DNA of 64,000 bases, from contig NZ_JASHJL010000003.1 of NCBI RefSeq assembly GCF_030733205.1, positions 62,001 to 126,000 on the forward strand, in the 5' to 3' direction. The stretch comes from Mameliella sp. MMSF_3455 (GTDB lineage: Bacteria > Pseudomonadota > Alphaproteobacteria > Rhodobacterales > Rhodobacteraceae). Below, piece by piece: positions 27,896 through 37,248 of the stretch (position 1 is the first letter of the stretch; every line of letters begins with the position of its first letter). The translations under genes were made by a program, and so were the position numbers. The notes under the pieces are model-generated. The model had not been told where the DNA came from and did no database searches. It saw nothing but the letters and a program-made list of their open reading frames with translations.

Positions 27896-30162
27896 TCCGT
27901 ATCGCCTTCCTTCTCCTTCTTGCGGTGTGGCCCCTCGCCCTCTCGGCCCAGACCGTGACCGTGCGCAGCGGTGAACATGGAGAGTTCACGCGCCTGGTGT
28001 TGACGGTCCCTGGGGGCACGAAATGGGCGCTGTCACCGGACGCCGAGCGCAACCGTCTGGCGTTGGAATTGGACGGGGGACCCTATGACTTCGACACTTC
28101 GTCGGTCTTCGATCGTATTGGAAACGGACGTATCCGTGATCTCGTGGTGGCAGAGGGCGGTCGCCAGTTGGACATCGCGCTGGCCTGTCAGTGCGCTGGC
28201 GAGGCATTCGTCCTGCAGGATACCATGCTGGTTGTCGATATCTCCGCCTCCGAGGTGCCGCTGGCGCAGGCGAGTCGAACCGGTCCGAAACCGGCCGAGC
28301 CTAGAGGAAAAAAACCGTCTTCGGTTGTGCTGGATCTGTCCCGTGTGCGCATCGCCGACGTTCCCCGGATCGGACCGGAACTCGTCCGCGACCCCGGTCT
28401 TCCCCATCTTGCACGGCGCGTGGACGTGAATCCTGCAACTTCTGCGCTTGATCGTGGCGATCACGATCCCTCTGCCGCGCGGGGCCTGGGCGACCAGATT
28501 GCGGCCGACTTGGCGATCGCGGCAACCCAGGGTCTGCTGGACCCGGCGTTGACACCGCTCCCGACGCCCGCTCCGGAACCTGTGGGGCCGGCAGCCAAGA
28601 AGTCCCCGAGCGTTTCTTCTCCTGTTGATATCGGCGAACCGGCGCGCCGGCTGGCCGCTGGCATGTCCGGACTGGATCACAAGGATTTGCAGAATGGGCG
28701 CATCTCTATCGGCGGGGAAATGTGCGTGCCGGATGGCAGGCTGGCGATTACGGCCTGGGCAGATCCCGACGACGATCCCAACCTGGCGCTGGCAATGCGG
28801 CGCAGCGCCGTCTTTGGCGAGTTCGATCGCGTCGGAGAGGAGGCCCTGTTGAATTATGCCAAGGCGCTGGTTTTCTATGGCTTCGGCGCCGAGGCGCGCA
28901 GCGTCCTGTCGCTACAGCCAGAACTGGACGCCCCGGTCGTGGCGGCATTGTCATATCTGGTGGACGGTGATGGCGATCCCCTGGCCCAGTTTTCACAACA
29001 AGCAAATTGTGAAGGACCAGCCGCACTCTGGTCCGTTCTTGGCGGTGCCCCTTCAGGCAGTTCTCCTCAAATCGCCGATGCAGCGATCCTCCGCGGTTTC
29101 GAGGCATTGCCGAAACACCTCAGAACCCATTTGGGACCGATCCTTGTCGAGAACTTGGCCGCGGCGGGATATTCCGAAACGGCAGGCGATGTCCTGCGTC
29201 GAATGCAACGCATGGAAGGGCATGAAACGGACAGCATCGCGCTGGGAAAAGCGCAACTTGCGCTTCGCGACGGAGATCCTGCGGAAGCGGGCAAAAGACT
29301 GCGGGATCTGTCCATTGCCGGGGGACCCGAGGCGGCAAAGGCCGTGGCTGCGGCGATCGACTTGGCCGATGTGACGGATGCGCCGGTGCCGACACGGATT
29401 GTCGAACTTTCGGATGCCTTTGCAACGGAACTGCGCAACAGCGGGGATGGCCCGAAACTCTGGCAGGCGCATGTGCGCTCTTTGCTGATCAACGGGCATT
29501 TTGAGACCGCTTTCGACGAGTTGGCCTCGGCGCACGGGATGCCTGAGGAAATTGCCGAGAAAATGCAGCAGACAGCCATGCGCTTTCTTGTCGACAAGGC
29601 AGAAGAGGTCACTTTCCTGAAATTCGCGACGCGTGCACTTGCCGACGGAGAAGCGCCAAGTCAGGACGCCCTCGGGATCGCGATTGCCGAGAGATTTCTC
29701 GATCTGGGCCTGGCAGAGACTGCCTTGCAGCAACTTGATACCCTGTCCGACCCGACCAGCGCGCCGGAGGCACGTCTCGCGCGGGCGCGCGGATTGTTGG
29801 CCCTGGGCCGGCCCGAAGAGGCCGAAATCATCCTGATCGGCCAGCGCGGCGACGATGTCGCGCGCCTTAGGGCCGAGGCCCGCAGCCAGATGGGCGACCA
29901 TATCTTTGCAAAATCGATCTTTGCAGATGCGGGCAAGACCCGCGAGGCGGTGACCTCTGCCTGGCTCTCTGGCGATTGGCAGGACGTTGCGGAAAGCGAC
30001 ACAGTCTTGGCTCCCGCAGCCGATTTGATGCAACAGGAGCCACCTGCATTCGATCCGGCCCGGGTCAGCCTGGCCGGTGTGGACGCTGTCTTTGACGCCA
30101 GCGCCCATTCGCGCGAGACCCTTCGCGCGCTTCTTGATGCAACCGCCATACCCAACCCCTAA
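27892..30162 (+). CDS. Uncharacterised periplasmic protein with AMIN-like N-terminus, translationally coupled to motA
   Basis: The 756-aa protein has a signal peptide (MIRIAFLLLLAVWPLALSAQ). Residues 20-120 (TVRSGEHGEFTRLVLTVP, VVDISASEVPL) resemble an AMIN-type beta domain. A Pro-rich linker follows, then a long Ala/Leu-rich helical region of paired helices resembling tetratricopeptide repeats. I cannot name a family. Overlap with motA by four bases and its place before flhA suggest a role in the motor, perhaps stator placement or peptidoglycan contact. That is inference. Confidence 0.8.
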   Translation: MIRIAFLLLLAVWPLALSAQTVTVRSGEHGEFTRLVLTVPGGTKWALSPDAERNRLALELDGGPYDFDTSSVFDRIGNGRIRDLVVAEGGRQLDIALACQCAGEAFVLQDTMLVVDISASEVPLAQASRTGPKPAEPRGKKPSSVVLDLSRVRIADVPRIGPELVRDPGLPHLARRVDVNPATSALDRGDHDPSAARGLGDQIAADLAIAATQGLLDPALTPLPTPAPEPVGPAAKKSPSVSSPVDIGEPARRLAAGMSGLDHKDLQNGRISIGGEMCVPDGRLAITAWADPDDDPNLALAMRRSAVFGEFDRVGEEALLNYAKALVFYGFGAEARSVLSLQPELDAPVVAALSYLVDGDGDPLAQFSQQANCEGPAALWSVLGGAPSGSSPQIADAAILRGFEALPKHLRTHLGPILVENLAAAGYSETAGDVLRRMQRMEGHETDSIALGKAQLALRDGDPAEAGKRLRDLSIAGGPEAAKAVAAAIDLADVTDAPVPTRIVELSDAFATELRNSGDGPKLWQAHVRSLLINGHFETAFDELASAHGMPEEIAEKMQQTAMRFLVDKAEEVTFLKFATRALADGEAPSQDALGIAIAERFLDLGLAETALQQLDTLSDPTSAPEARLARARGLLALGRPEEAEIILIGQRGDDVARLRAEARSQMGDHIFAKSIFADAGKTREAVTSAWLSGDWQDVAESDTVLAPAADLMQQEPPAFDPARVSLAGVDAVFDASAHSRETLRALLDATAIPNP

Positions 30163-30349
30163 AATTCGTTACGGTTTCTCAATTCTTCTGCCTTAGCCAG
30201 ATTGCAGGGCATAAGGATTGGAGAGGCCGGAAGATGGCGCGTTCTTGCAAGCAGGCAGAATTCCGAACCGACCAGGACGCTGAACGCGATGCCGGCCCAA
30301 GGCCGGTGCCGCACATATGCGCCGTGTCGAAAAAGCGGGGTCACTGATC

Positions 30350-32424
30350 ATGTCGGTCTCGACCCTTTTCAAACCCACCATCCTTATGGCGGTCGCGCTC
30401 ATGGCGGTGATCGTCATAATGATCCTGCCAATGCCGTCTTGGGTACTGGACGTGGGCCTGGCGGCATCTTTCGGCCTGGCGATCCTGATCTTCACCGTCA
30501 CGCTGTTCATCGAGCGCCCACTGGATTTCTCGGCCTTTCCGACGATTCTGCTGACCTCCCTGATGCTGCGGCTCTCTCTCAATGTCAGTTCGACCAAGCT
30601 GATCATTGGTCAGGGTCACACCGGAACCCACGCGGCGGGCGAGGTGATCGAAGGATTCGCCAGCTTCGTCATGGGCGGCAGCGTCTTTCTCGGGCTTGTC
30701 GTCTTCGGCGTCCTGATGATCGTCAACTTCGCGGTCATCACCAAGGGGTCGGCCCGGATGGCAGAGGTTTCGGCACGGTTTGCACTGGACGGAATGCCGG
30801 GCAAGCAGCTGGCCATCGACGCCGACATGTCCGCAGGTGCGATCGACCATGCAGAGGCCAAGCGCCGCCGCGAAGTCGAACAGCAGGAAACCACCTTTTT
30901 CGGGTCGCTCGACGGTGCATCGAAATTCGTCAAGGGCGACGCGGTTGCGGGCCTTTTGATCACGCTTCTGAACCTCGTCATGGGGATCATCATGGGGTGG
31001 TCGTGCATGACATGCAGCTGTCGAACGCGCTGGAAACCTATGCCATCCTGACGGTCGGCGACGGGCTGGTTTCGCAGATCCCCGCCGTGATCATCTCGAT
31101 TGCAGCGGGCCTGCTGCTGGCCCGCGGCGGGGCGACCGGAGCGACCGATGTGGCGCTGGCGGCCCAGCTGGGTCGCCACCCGTCGGCCCTATTGGCGGTG
31201 GCGGTTCTCATGGTCTTGTTCGCGCTGGTCCCCGGCCTGCCGTTCGTGCCGTTCATCCTTGGCGCCGCCGTCCTGGGGGCGACCGCATGGTGGCTCGCCA
31301 AGCGCCCGCCAGAACCCGAGAATGTCGACGACGAGGCAGAGGAAGAGGCGGCCCTTCCGGTCCAGCACATGGGGGATGTCCTGGACCTGGACGATATTCA
31401 CGTCGAATTCGCTCCGGACCTGGTGAACATGGTGCTCGACCCGGGCACCGGCCTCGACGTTCGCATTGCCAACATGCGCCGGCACATCGCCTCGCATTTC
31501 GGATTGATCCTGCCCGAGATCCGGCTGACCGACGCGGCGTCCCTGCCCACGGGCACCTATGTCGTCCGTATCCACGGTGTCGAGATGACGCGCGGCGAAC
31601 TGAACCCGGATTTCGTGCTGGCGCTTGTGCCCGAGAACAGCGGCGCGTTGCCGAACGGCAAGGATGTGACCGAACCTGTCTACGGCGCGCCGGCGCGCTG
31701 GATCCGTCCCGAGGACCAGGAAAAAGCGGCCATCACCGGGGCCACGATCGTTGCCCCGACAGAAGTGCTTGCAACGCATCTTCTGGAGGTCATCAGGCGC
31801 AACTTTGGCCGCCTTTTGACGCTCAAGGCCTTGCGCCGCCTGTTGGACGAGATGGTCTCTCTCAGCAATCAGAGCCGGGCCGAAGCCAACAAGAAACTGC
31901 TGGACGAGCTGATCCCCGACAAGGTGCAGATTGACACGCTGCTGCAGGTTCTGCGGCTCTTGCTGGATGAACAGGTGTCGATCCGCAACCTGCCGCTGAT
32001 CCTGGAAACCATCGCCGAGATGCGGGGCCAACAGACCCAACCCGAGGTCATCTGCGAACATGTTCGCCAGCGTCTGGGGTTTCAGCTGGTGGCCGGCATG
32101 CGGCGCGACGACGGCACCATCCCGTTGGTGCAACTGGCGCCCGAATGGGAAGAGACGTTCAACTCTTACCAGGTGGAAAACAGCCAGGGTGCGCTGGATG
32201 TGGCCCTGCCGCCGGAGAAATTCGAGGCGCTGACCAGCGGCCTGGCCGACACCATCGGCGAGGCCAGTCAGCGCGGCGTGTCGCCCGCCATCGTGACCTC
32301 GGCCCGGCGTCGTCGTTTCTTGCGTACCGTCATGGTGGCCAAGGGTCTGAGCAACCCGGTCATGTCCTACGAAGAGATCGGTCTGGAAGCGCGGCCGGCG
32401 CTGGTCGGCGTGGTGGCTGCATGA
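30350..32424 (+). pseudogene. flhA: flhA, flagellar export gate protein, interrupted by a one-base frameshift
   Basis: The N-terminal half runs from MSVSTLFKPTILMAVALMAV through the FHIPEP region to FVKGDAVAGLLITLLNLVMG. After 30997 that frame turns to unrelated sequence and stops at 31051. The protein continues in the -1 frame with VVVHDMQLSNALETYAILTVGDGLVSQIP (split here: VVVHDMQLSNALE and TYAILTVGDGL), then a complete C-terminal domain ending at 32424. Adding one G to the GGGG run at 30994-30997 restores the whole protein. A start at 30317 is possible. Everything else in the gene is intact, so a sequencing error is as likely as a real mutation. Confidence 0.88.
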
Positions 32425-33188
32425 TTGCGGTCCAGCCCTTGCTGGACCTCCTGGGTGGCACGCTCTGGACCGCGCTCGTGGTTTTCCTGCGGGTCGGCGC
32501 GGCGCTGGCCACGCTTCCCGGACTGGGCGAACAGGTGATTTCGGTTCGGGTCCGGTTGATCCTGGCGCTAATGCTGACGGCCGTCGTCGTGCCTGCCGTC
32601 GGCGCCGGGCTGGACCTTCCGCCACCCGGGCTGGGCAGTTTCCTGCGTGCCCTCGTCACCGAAACCCTGTCGGGCCTCTTTCTCGGCATCATGCTACGCC
32701 TGTTCATTCTGGCGATCCAGACCGCGGGCGCCATCGCGGCGCAATCGACCTCTCTGTCGCAGCTCATGGGCCAGTCCGGCCTCGATCCGCTGCCGGCCAT
32801 CGGCCATATCCTGACCACCGCGGCCCTGGCGCTGATGATGGCAACCGGGTTTCACGTGAAGGCTGCGGCCTTCCTGGTGCTGTCTTACGACCTGCTGCCG
32901 GTGATGCAGTTCCCCAACCCGGCCGATGTGGCCGAGGCCGGCCGCCACCGCGTCGGGCAAAGTTTCGCGCTGGCCTTCAGCCTGGCTGCGCCTTTTGTCC
33001 TTATGTCGGTGATTTACAACCTGACGCTGGGCGTCATCAACAAGGCCATGCCACAGCTCATGGTGGCCTTTGTCGGCGCCCCAGTCATTACCTTCGGCGC
33101 CATCGCGCTTTTGCTTGTCTCGGCGCCGCTTCTGCTCGTGGTCTGGTTACAGGCCTTCGAGGCCTTCCTGGCCGCGCCTTTCCGGTAG
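32421..33188 (+). CDS. fliR: FliR, flagellar export gate protein
   Basis: The 255-aa protein starts MIAVQPLLDLL at ATG 32421, overlapping the flhA stop. It has six or so membrane segments and FliR motifs such as FLRVGAALATLPGLGE and VNKAMPQL-like INKAMPQLMVAFVGAP. It forms the export gate with FliP and FliQ. A parS-like half site lies inside it but is too degenerate to call. Confidence 0.94.
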   Translation: MIAVQPLLDLLGGTLWTALVVFLRVGAALATLPGLGEQVISVRVRLILALMLTAVVVPAVGAGLDLPPPGLGSFLRALVTETLSGLFLGIMLRLFILAIQTAGAIAAQSTSLSQLMGQSGLDPLPAIGHILTTAALALMMATGFHVKAAAFLVLSYDLLPVMQFPNPADVAEAGRHRVGQSFALAFSLAAPFVLMSVIYNLTLGVINKAMPQLMVAFVGAPVITFGAIALLLVSAPLLLVVWLQAFEAFLAAPFR

Positions 33189-33195
33189 GTGAGCG

Positions 33196-34284
33196 ATGGC
33201 AGAGCAGGACGAATCCTCTGAAAAAAGCCACGAACCATCGCAGCGCAAGCTCGACGAGGCGCGCAAGAAAGGCGAAATCGCGCGCGCCCCGGACCTGCTC
33301 ACCGCGATGGCCTACCTGGGGATGCTGGTCTGCATGACGGCTGCGGGCGGGTACAGCCTGGCCAGTTTTGCCGAGGCGCTCTTGCCGCTGATCGAACAGC
33401 CCGACCGGCTGGAGACCCTTTTTTTTCGCGATGGTGCGCCTTCGATCGCTGGTTCACTGATCTCGGAGAGTCTTGGCCCGGCGCTGCCATTCCTTTTCGC
33501 GCCGGGGGTGCTGGTATTGCTGGCGCTCTTTGCGACGCGCGGCATCGTTTTCACAGGGTCGAAACTGGCGCCCAAGATCTCACGCATCAACCCGATCGAG
33601 AATGCCAAGAACAAGTTCGGGCGCCGGGGGCTGTTTGAGTTCTTCAAGAGTTTCGTCAAGCTGACCGTTTATTCCGTGCTGCTTGCGGTGTTCCTTGGCG
33701 GCCAGTTGGACGTGATCGTCGGCACGGCGATGGCCACGCCAGGTGAGGCGGTGCTGCGCATGACCGACCTGATGAAACACTTTTTGCTGATCGTCGTGCT
33801 GATCGCCGCCGTGATCGGCGGGATCGACCTGTTCTGGCAGCGCGCGGAACATATCCGCAAGAACCGCATGACCCAGAAGGAACTGCGCGACGAGATGAAG
33901 GAATCCGAGGGTGATCCGCATCTCAAGCAGCACCGCCGGATGCGGGCGCAGGAGATGGCGCTGAGCCAGATGATGGGCGATGTGCCGACGGCGGATGTCG
34001 TGATCGTCAACCCGACCCACTATGCCGTCGCTCTCAGCTGGAGCCGTCTGCCCGGGTCCGCCCCGGTCTGCGTTGCCAAGGGCACTGACGAGGTGGCGGC
34101 GCGCATTCGTGAAACCGCGAAAGAGGCAGATGTCCCGATCCATTCGGATCCACCCACCGCCCGCGCGCTGTTTGCCACAACGAAGATCGGCGAGGAAATC
34201 GCGCCGGATCACTATCGGCCGGTCGCGGCGGCGATCCGGTTCGCGGACAGCATGCGACGCAAAGCAAAGGAGAAAGGCTGGTGA
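33196..34284 (+). CDS. flhB: FlhB, flagellar export switch protein
   Basis: The 362-aa protein has the N-terminal EKSHEPSQRKLDEARKKGEI, four membrane segments and the autocleavage motif NPTH at residues 272-275 (VIVNPTHYAVAL). Cleavage between Asn and Pro switches export from hook to filament substrates. It follows fliR by 7 bases. Confidence 0.96.
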   Translation: MAEQDESSEKSHEPSQRKLDEARKKGEIARAPDLLTAMAYLGMLVCMTAAGGYSLASFAEALLPLIEQPDRLETLFFRDGAPSIAGSLISESLGPALPFLFAPGVLVLLALFATRGIVFTGSKLAPKISRINPIENAKNKFGRRGLFEFFKSFVKLTVYSVLLAVFLGGQLDVIVGTAMATPGEAVLRMTDLMKHFLLIVVLIAAVIGGIDLFWQRAEHIRKNRMTQKELRDEMKESEGDPHLKQHRRMRAQEMALSQMMGDVPTADVVIVNPTHYAVALSWSRLPGSAPVCVAKGTDEVAARIRETAKEADVPIHSDPPTARALFATTKIGEEIAPDHYRPVAAAIRFADSMRRKAKEKGW

Positions 34285-34712
34285 CGAGCCAATTCGACGA
34301 CCTGATCGCAGCGACGGATCTGATGCTGGAACGCGAACTAGAGGCGCATCGCCGGAACATGGCGGCAAGCGCCCGGGCGGCCGGGGAACTTGCGCAGATC
34401 GACGCCATGCGCCGCGCCGCCCAGGCCGACCAGGGGGCAGTGGGGGCGCGCCAGTTGCTGGGGGCGGATACGCTCTGGCAGGGTTGGCTGGTGGGCAAGC
34501 GGGCCGAGGCCCTGCGCCAGAGCGCGATTGCCCGTGCCCGCGAGGGCGAGAGCCTTGCCCGTGCCCGCACGGCATTTTCCCGAGCGCAGGCGGCAGAGGC
34601 GCTTGCCAGCGACGAAAGGGAGGCCCGAAAGAGGCGCAGGCTCAAGGCCGAGGCCGAGGCTATCGATGCCTTGGGCGTGTTGCGCGAGGCCAAGGCGCGC
34701 GGTCTGGGTTGA
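34281..34712 (+). CDS. Small coiled-coil flagellar protein, FliJ-like
   Basis: The 143-aa protein starts at a GTG overlapping the flhB stop. It is almost entirely Ala/Arg/Glu-rich helix, for example RELEAHRRNMAASARAAGEL and ARKRRRLKAEAEAIDALGVL, with no signal peptide or membrane segment. Size and coiled-coil nature fit FliJ, the stalk of the export ATPase, and no other fliJ is visible. The match is by type only, so a chaperone or an unrelated protein is possible. Confidence 0.6.
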   Translation: MTSQFDDLIAATDLMLERELEAHRRNMAASARAAGELAQIDAMRRAAQADQGAVGARQLLGADTLWQGWLVGKRAEALRQSAIARAREGESLARARTAFSRAQAAEALASDEREARKRRRLKAEAEAIDALGVLREAKARGLG

Positions 34713-34727
34713 CCGGTGACACGACAA

Positions 34728-34752
34728 GACCCGCCCGGTTTTCGGGCGGGTC
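34728..34752. terminator. Bidirectional Rho-independent terminator
   Basis: A perfect 10-bp stem GACCCGCCCG/CGGGCGGGTC with loop GTTTT is followed by CTTTCC on the plus strand. It lies between the convergent flhB operon and the fliL operon and probably ends both. Confidence 0.8.
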
Positions 34753-34780
34753 CTTTCCAATCAGGCAACTGCGCCTGGTG

Positions 34781-35293
34781 TCAGGCAGCGTCCTGGCGGG
34801 CAATCTCGGTGATCAGCACGTCCTTTACATCCGCCCCCAGCACCGAACGCGCGGCGTCCAGCAGGGCAGACCGTAGGATATCCATGCGTTGCCCGGCGGT
34901 GAAGGTGCCTTCGAACCCGCCGATATTGGCATGATCGAACATCACCTGCAGAAAGACGTCGCGCAGTTTGGGCTCTCTTTCGTAGACCGCCTGCGAACCG
35001 CCGCTGGTCACTTCGAGGCTTAGCGATGCGACAACCAGTGCCTCGACGCGCTCGGCGCTCATCACCGGTATGACGAACTGGTTGTTCATCTTGACGTATT
35101 CGTTGCCGCTGCCGGCGTGGTCATCGTCCTTGTGGCTCTCGGCCGCAGGCGGTTCGGCAAGGGTCTTTTTGCCATCGGGATCCGCGGCGATGGCCTTGGG
35201 ATCCTTGTCCGTGGGCGCGAGGAACAGCCCGGCGCCCACGCCGGCGCCGGTTCCCACCAGCGCCAGGATCAGGGGAAAAAGTTTCTTGAGCAT
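34781..35293 (-). CDS. fliL: FliL, flagellar basal-body-associated protein
   Basis: The 170-aa protein has a single N-terminal membrane segment (LKKLFPLILALVGTGAGVGAG), an acidic linker and a C-terminal FliL domain with LSLEVTSGGSQAVYEREPKLRD (read in two parts) and GADVKDVLITEIARQ. FliL surrounds stators at the motor. It ends the leftward operon and follows flgH by 9 bases. Confidence 0.85.
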   Translation of the reverse strand: MLKKLFPLILALVGTGAGVGAGLFLAPTDKDPKAIAADPDGKKTLAEPPAAESHKDDDHAGSGNEYVKMNNQFVIPVMSAERVEALVVASLSLEVTSGGSQAVYEREPKLRDVFLQVMFDHANIGGFEGTFTAGQRMDILRSALLDAARSVLGADVKDVLITEIARQDAA

Positions 35294-35302
35294 GAACCGG
35301 CC

Positions 35303-36043
35303 TCAGAAGGGCAGGATCGCGTCCAGCACCTGCTGGCCGACCCTGGGTTGTTGCACATCGGTGATCTGCCCGCGGCCGCCATAGGAAATCCGGGCCGAGG
35401 CGATCTTGTCATAGGTGATCTCGTTCTGGCGCGAGATGTCCTCGGGGCGGACGTAGCCCGTCACCAGCAACTCGCGCAGTTCAAAGTTCACCCGAACCTC
35501 CTGGCTGCCCTCGATGGCCAGCACGCCGTTCGGCAGGACGTCGATCACGGTGGCCGCCACACGCAGGGTCAGGCTCTCGCTGCGGCGCACCGATCCGTCG
35601 CCGCTGGCATCGCTGGAGGACTTGATCGAGACGGCATCGTCCAGGCTGGCTCCGTCGGTGATGCCCTGGTTGATCCGTTGCGGCACTCCGAAGAGGTGCG
35701 GAATTCCAAGGCTTTCCGAGCCCGAGCGCGAGCGCGAGGTCTTGTTCTGGATCTCGGCCTTTTCGTCGATCTCGATCACCACGGTCATGATATCGCCGCG
35801 TTTCATCGCGCGCCGATCGCCCAGCAACGAGGTCTGGCCCCCGCGCCAGAGCGAGGCACGGTCAGCGCCAAGGCGGGTCGCGTCATCCTGCGGAAGGCCG
35901 GACGCGATCATCGCCACCCGTTCCGGGCTGCTCGTGTCCGGAGTGAAATCGGGCGTCTTGCCGATGTGGTTCACCCGCGCGCAGGCGCCAAGGGTCAAGG
36001 CCAGCCCGATCAGGCCGATGTATCGCAGCATATCTGTCCTCAT
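35303..36043 (-). CDS. flgH: FlgH, flagellar L-ring lipoprotein
   Basis: The 246-aa protein has a lipoprotein signal YIGLIGLALTLGACARVNHIG, then SLWRGGQTSLLGDRRAMKRGDIMTV (two parts) and the FlgH core INQGITDG, NGVLAIEGSQEVRVNFEL and GYVRPEDISR. It forms the outer-membrane ring. The ATG at 36043 overlaps the flgA stop; an in-frame ATG at 36031 is an alternative. Confidence 0.95.
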   Translation of the reverse strand: MRTDMLRYIGLIGLALTLGACARVNHIGKTPDFTPDTSSPERVAMIASGLPQDDATRLGADRASLWRGGQTSLLGDRRAMKRGDIMTVVIEIDEKAEIQNKTSRSRSGSESLGIPHLFGVPQRINQGITDGASLDDAVSIKSSSDASGDGSVRRSESLTLRVAATVIDVLPNGVLAIEGSQEVRVNFELRELLVTGYVRPEDISRQNEITYDKIASARISYGGRGQITDVQQPRVGQQVLDAILPF

Positions 36044-36453
36044 TTGTTCACCAAGATGGCGCCCTCGGGCGAAATGGTGCCGAAGAGCACGGTCCGCGAG
36101 TCCACATTCATGACGCGAATCCGTTCTCCGGCCGCGCCACGCCCGAGGGCGCGACCCTCGGCCTTTATCCGCAGCCCGCCCTGCACGTAGACCAGTTCGA
36201 CCGCCTGGTTCCGGTCAACGAGGGCTGGCTGTCCGACCACACCGCGCATGACGGCGCGACCGGGATAGATGGCGGTCCGGGCCTCCTGCCCGACAACCGC
36301 GTCGAGCGTCGCATAGGCCCCCCGGACCTCCGCCGGGTCCAGCCGCACCGCGTCGGCGGTGATGATCTGTTGCGGGCGGATGGTCTGTGTGGCGACCACC
36401 GTGTCGGCAGCCGCCGCCCTGGGGACAAGCGCAAGGAGGACCAGCCAGCGCAT
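36040..36453 (-). CDS. flgA: FlgA, P-ring assembly chaperone
   Basis: The 137-aa protein has a signal peptide (MRWLVLLALVPRAAAAD) and one SAF-like domain with PRGAVM-like PGRAVMRGVVGQPALVDRNQ and AEGRALGRGAAGERIRVMN. It helps FlgI assemble in the periplasm. It is short because it lacks the extra N-terminal domain of enteric FlgA, which is common in alphaproteobacteria. It abuts flgG and overlaps flgH. Confidence 0.92.
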   Translation of the reverse strand: MRWLVLLALVPRAAAADTVVATQTIRPQQIITADAVRLDPAEVRGAYATLDAVVGQEARTAIYPGRAVMRGVVGQPALVDRNQAVELVYVQGGLRIKAEGRALGRGAAGERIRVMNVDSRTVLFGTISPEGAILVNK

Positions 36454-37238
36454 CAGCGCACCTGCGCCGTGGCGCCCATCATCTGGTCGGCGGCAGAGAT
36501 CACCTTCGAATTGAGCTCGTAGCCGCGCTGCGCCTCGATCAGGTCGGTAATCTCCTTGACCGCGTCGACGGAACTGTCCTCCAGGTAGCCTTGCCTCACC
36601 GTGCCAAGGCCGTCCTGGCCCGGTGTCGACTGGATCGCCGGCCCCGAGGCCTCGGTCTCGACAAAGAGGTTGGAGCCGATTGCCTCCAGCCCCTTGGGGT
36701 TGGAAAAACCGGCCATCGTGAACTGGCCCAGAAGCTGCCCCTGGGGCTGGTCGGGGAAATAGGCATAGACCTCGCCGTCGGCATTGATCGAGATGCTGCG
36801 CGCATCGGCGGGAATCACGATCTCGGGCGAGACCGGATAGCCTTCGGAGGTGACGATCAGCCCCTCGCCGCTGCGTTTCAGCCCGCCGTCGCGGGTATAA
36901 CCCAGCTGGCCGGAGGGCAGAACCACCTCGAGGTAGCCGTTGCCCTCGATGGCCAGGTCCAGGTCGCCGCCGGTAGCTGACAGCGCCCCTTGCTGAAGCT
37001 GCATCGAGACGGCGGCGGGCCGAACACCCAGCCCCAGCTGGACGCCGGTGGGCAGCACGGTACCGTCCGAGGCGCTGACGGAACCCGCGCGGGCAAGCTG
37101 TTGATAGTGAAGGTCCGCGAACTCGGCCCGGCGGGCGTTGTATCCCGTGGTGCTCATGTTCGAGAGGTTGTTCGAGATGACCTCGACCCGCATCTGCTGG
37201 GCGGTCATGCCTGTGGCGGCGATCTTGAGGGCGCGCAT
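36453..37238 (-). CDS. flgG: FlgG, flagellar distal rod protein
   Basis: The 261-aa protein starts MRALKIAATGMTAQQMRVEV with ISNNLSNMSTTGYNARRAEF and ends GYELNSKVISAADQMMGATA. These are FlgG signatures, including the GMTAQQ start. It builds the distal rod. It lies 10 bases after flgF in the leftward operon. Confidence 0.96.
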   Translation of the reverse strand: MRALKIAATGMTAQQMRVEVISNNLSNMSTTGYNARRAEFADLHYQQLARAGSVSASDGTVLPTGVQLGLGVRPAAVSMQLQQGALSATGGDLDLAIEGNGYLEVVLPSGQLGYTRDGGLKRSGEGLIVTSEGYPVSPEIVIPADARSISINADGEVYAYFPDQPQGQLLGQFTMAGFSNPKGLEAIGSNLFVETEASGPAIQSTPGQDGLGTVRQGYLEDSSVDAVKEITDLIEAQRGYELNSKVISAADQMMGATAQVR

Positions 37239-37248
37239 GCGACGGCTC

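Noticed and set aside
31189-32625. Minus-strand open frame of 478 codons opposite flhA and fliR
   Set aside because: His/Gln/Arg-rich low-complexity translation typical of an antisense shadow.
32850-32860. TTTCACGTGAA core resembling parS inside fliR
   Set aside because: The flanks lack the outer arm on one side (GG instead of AC), leaving 12 of 16 matches, and it is about 25 kb from the origin candidate.
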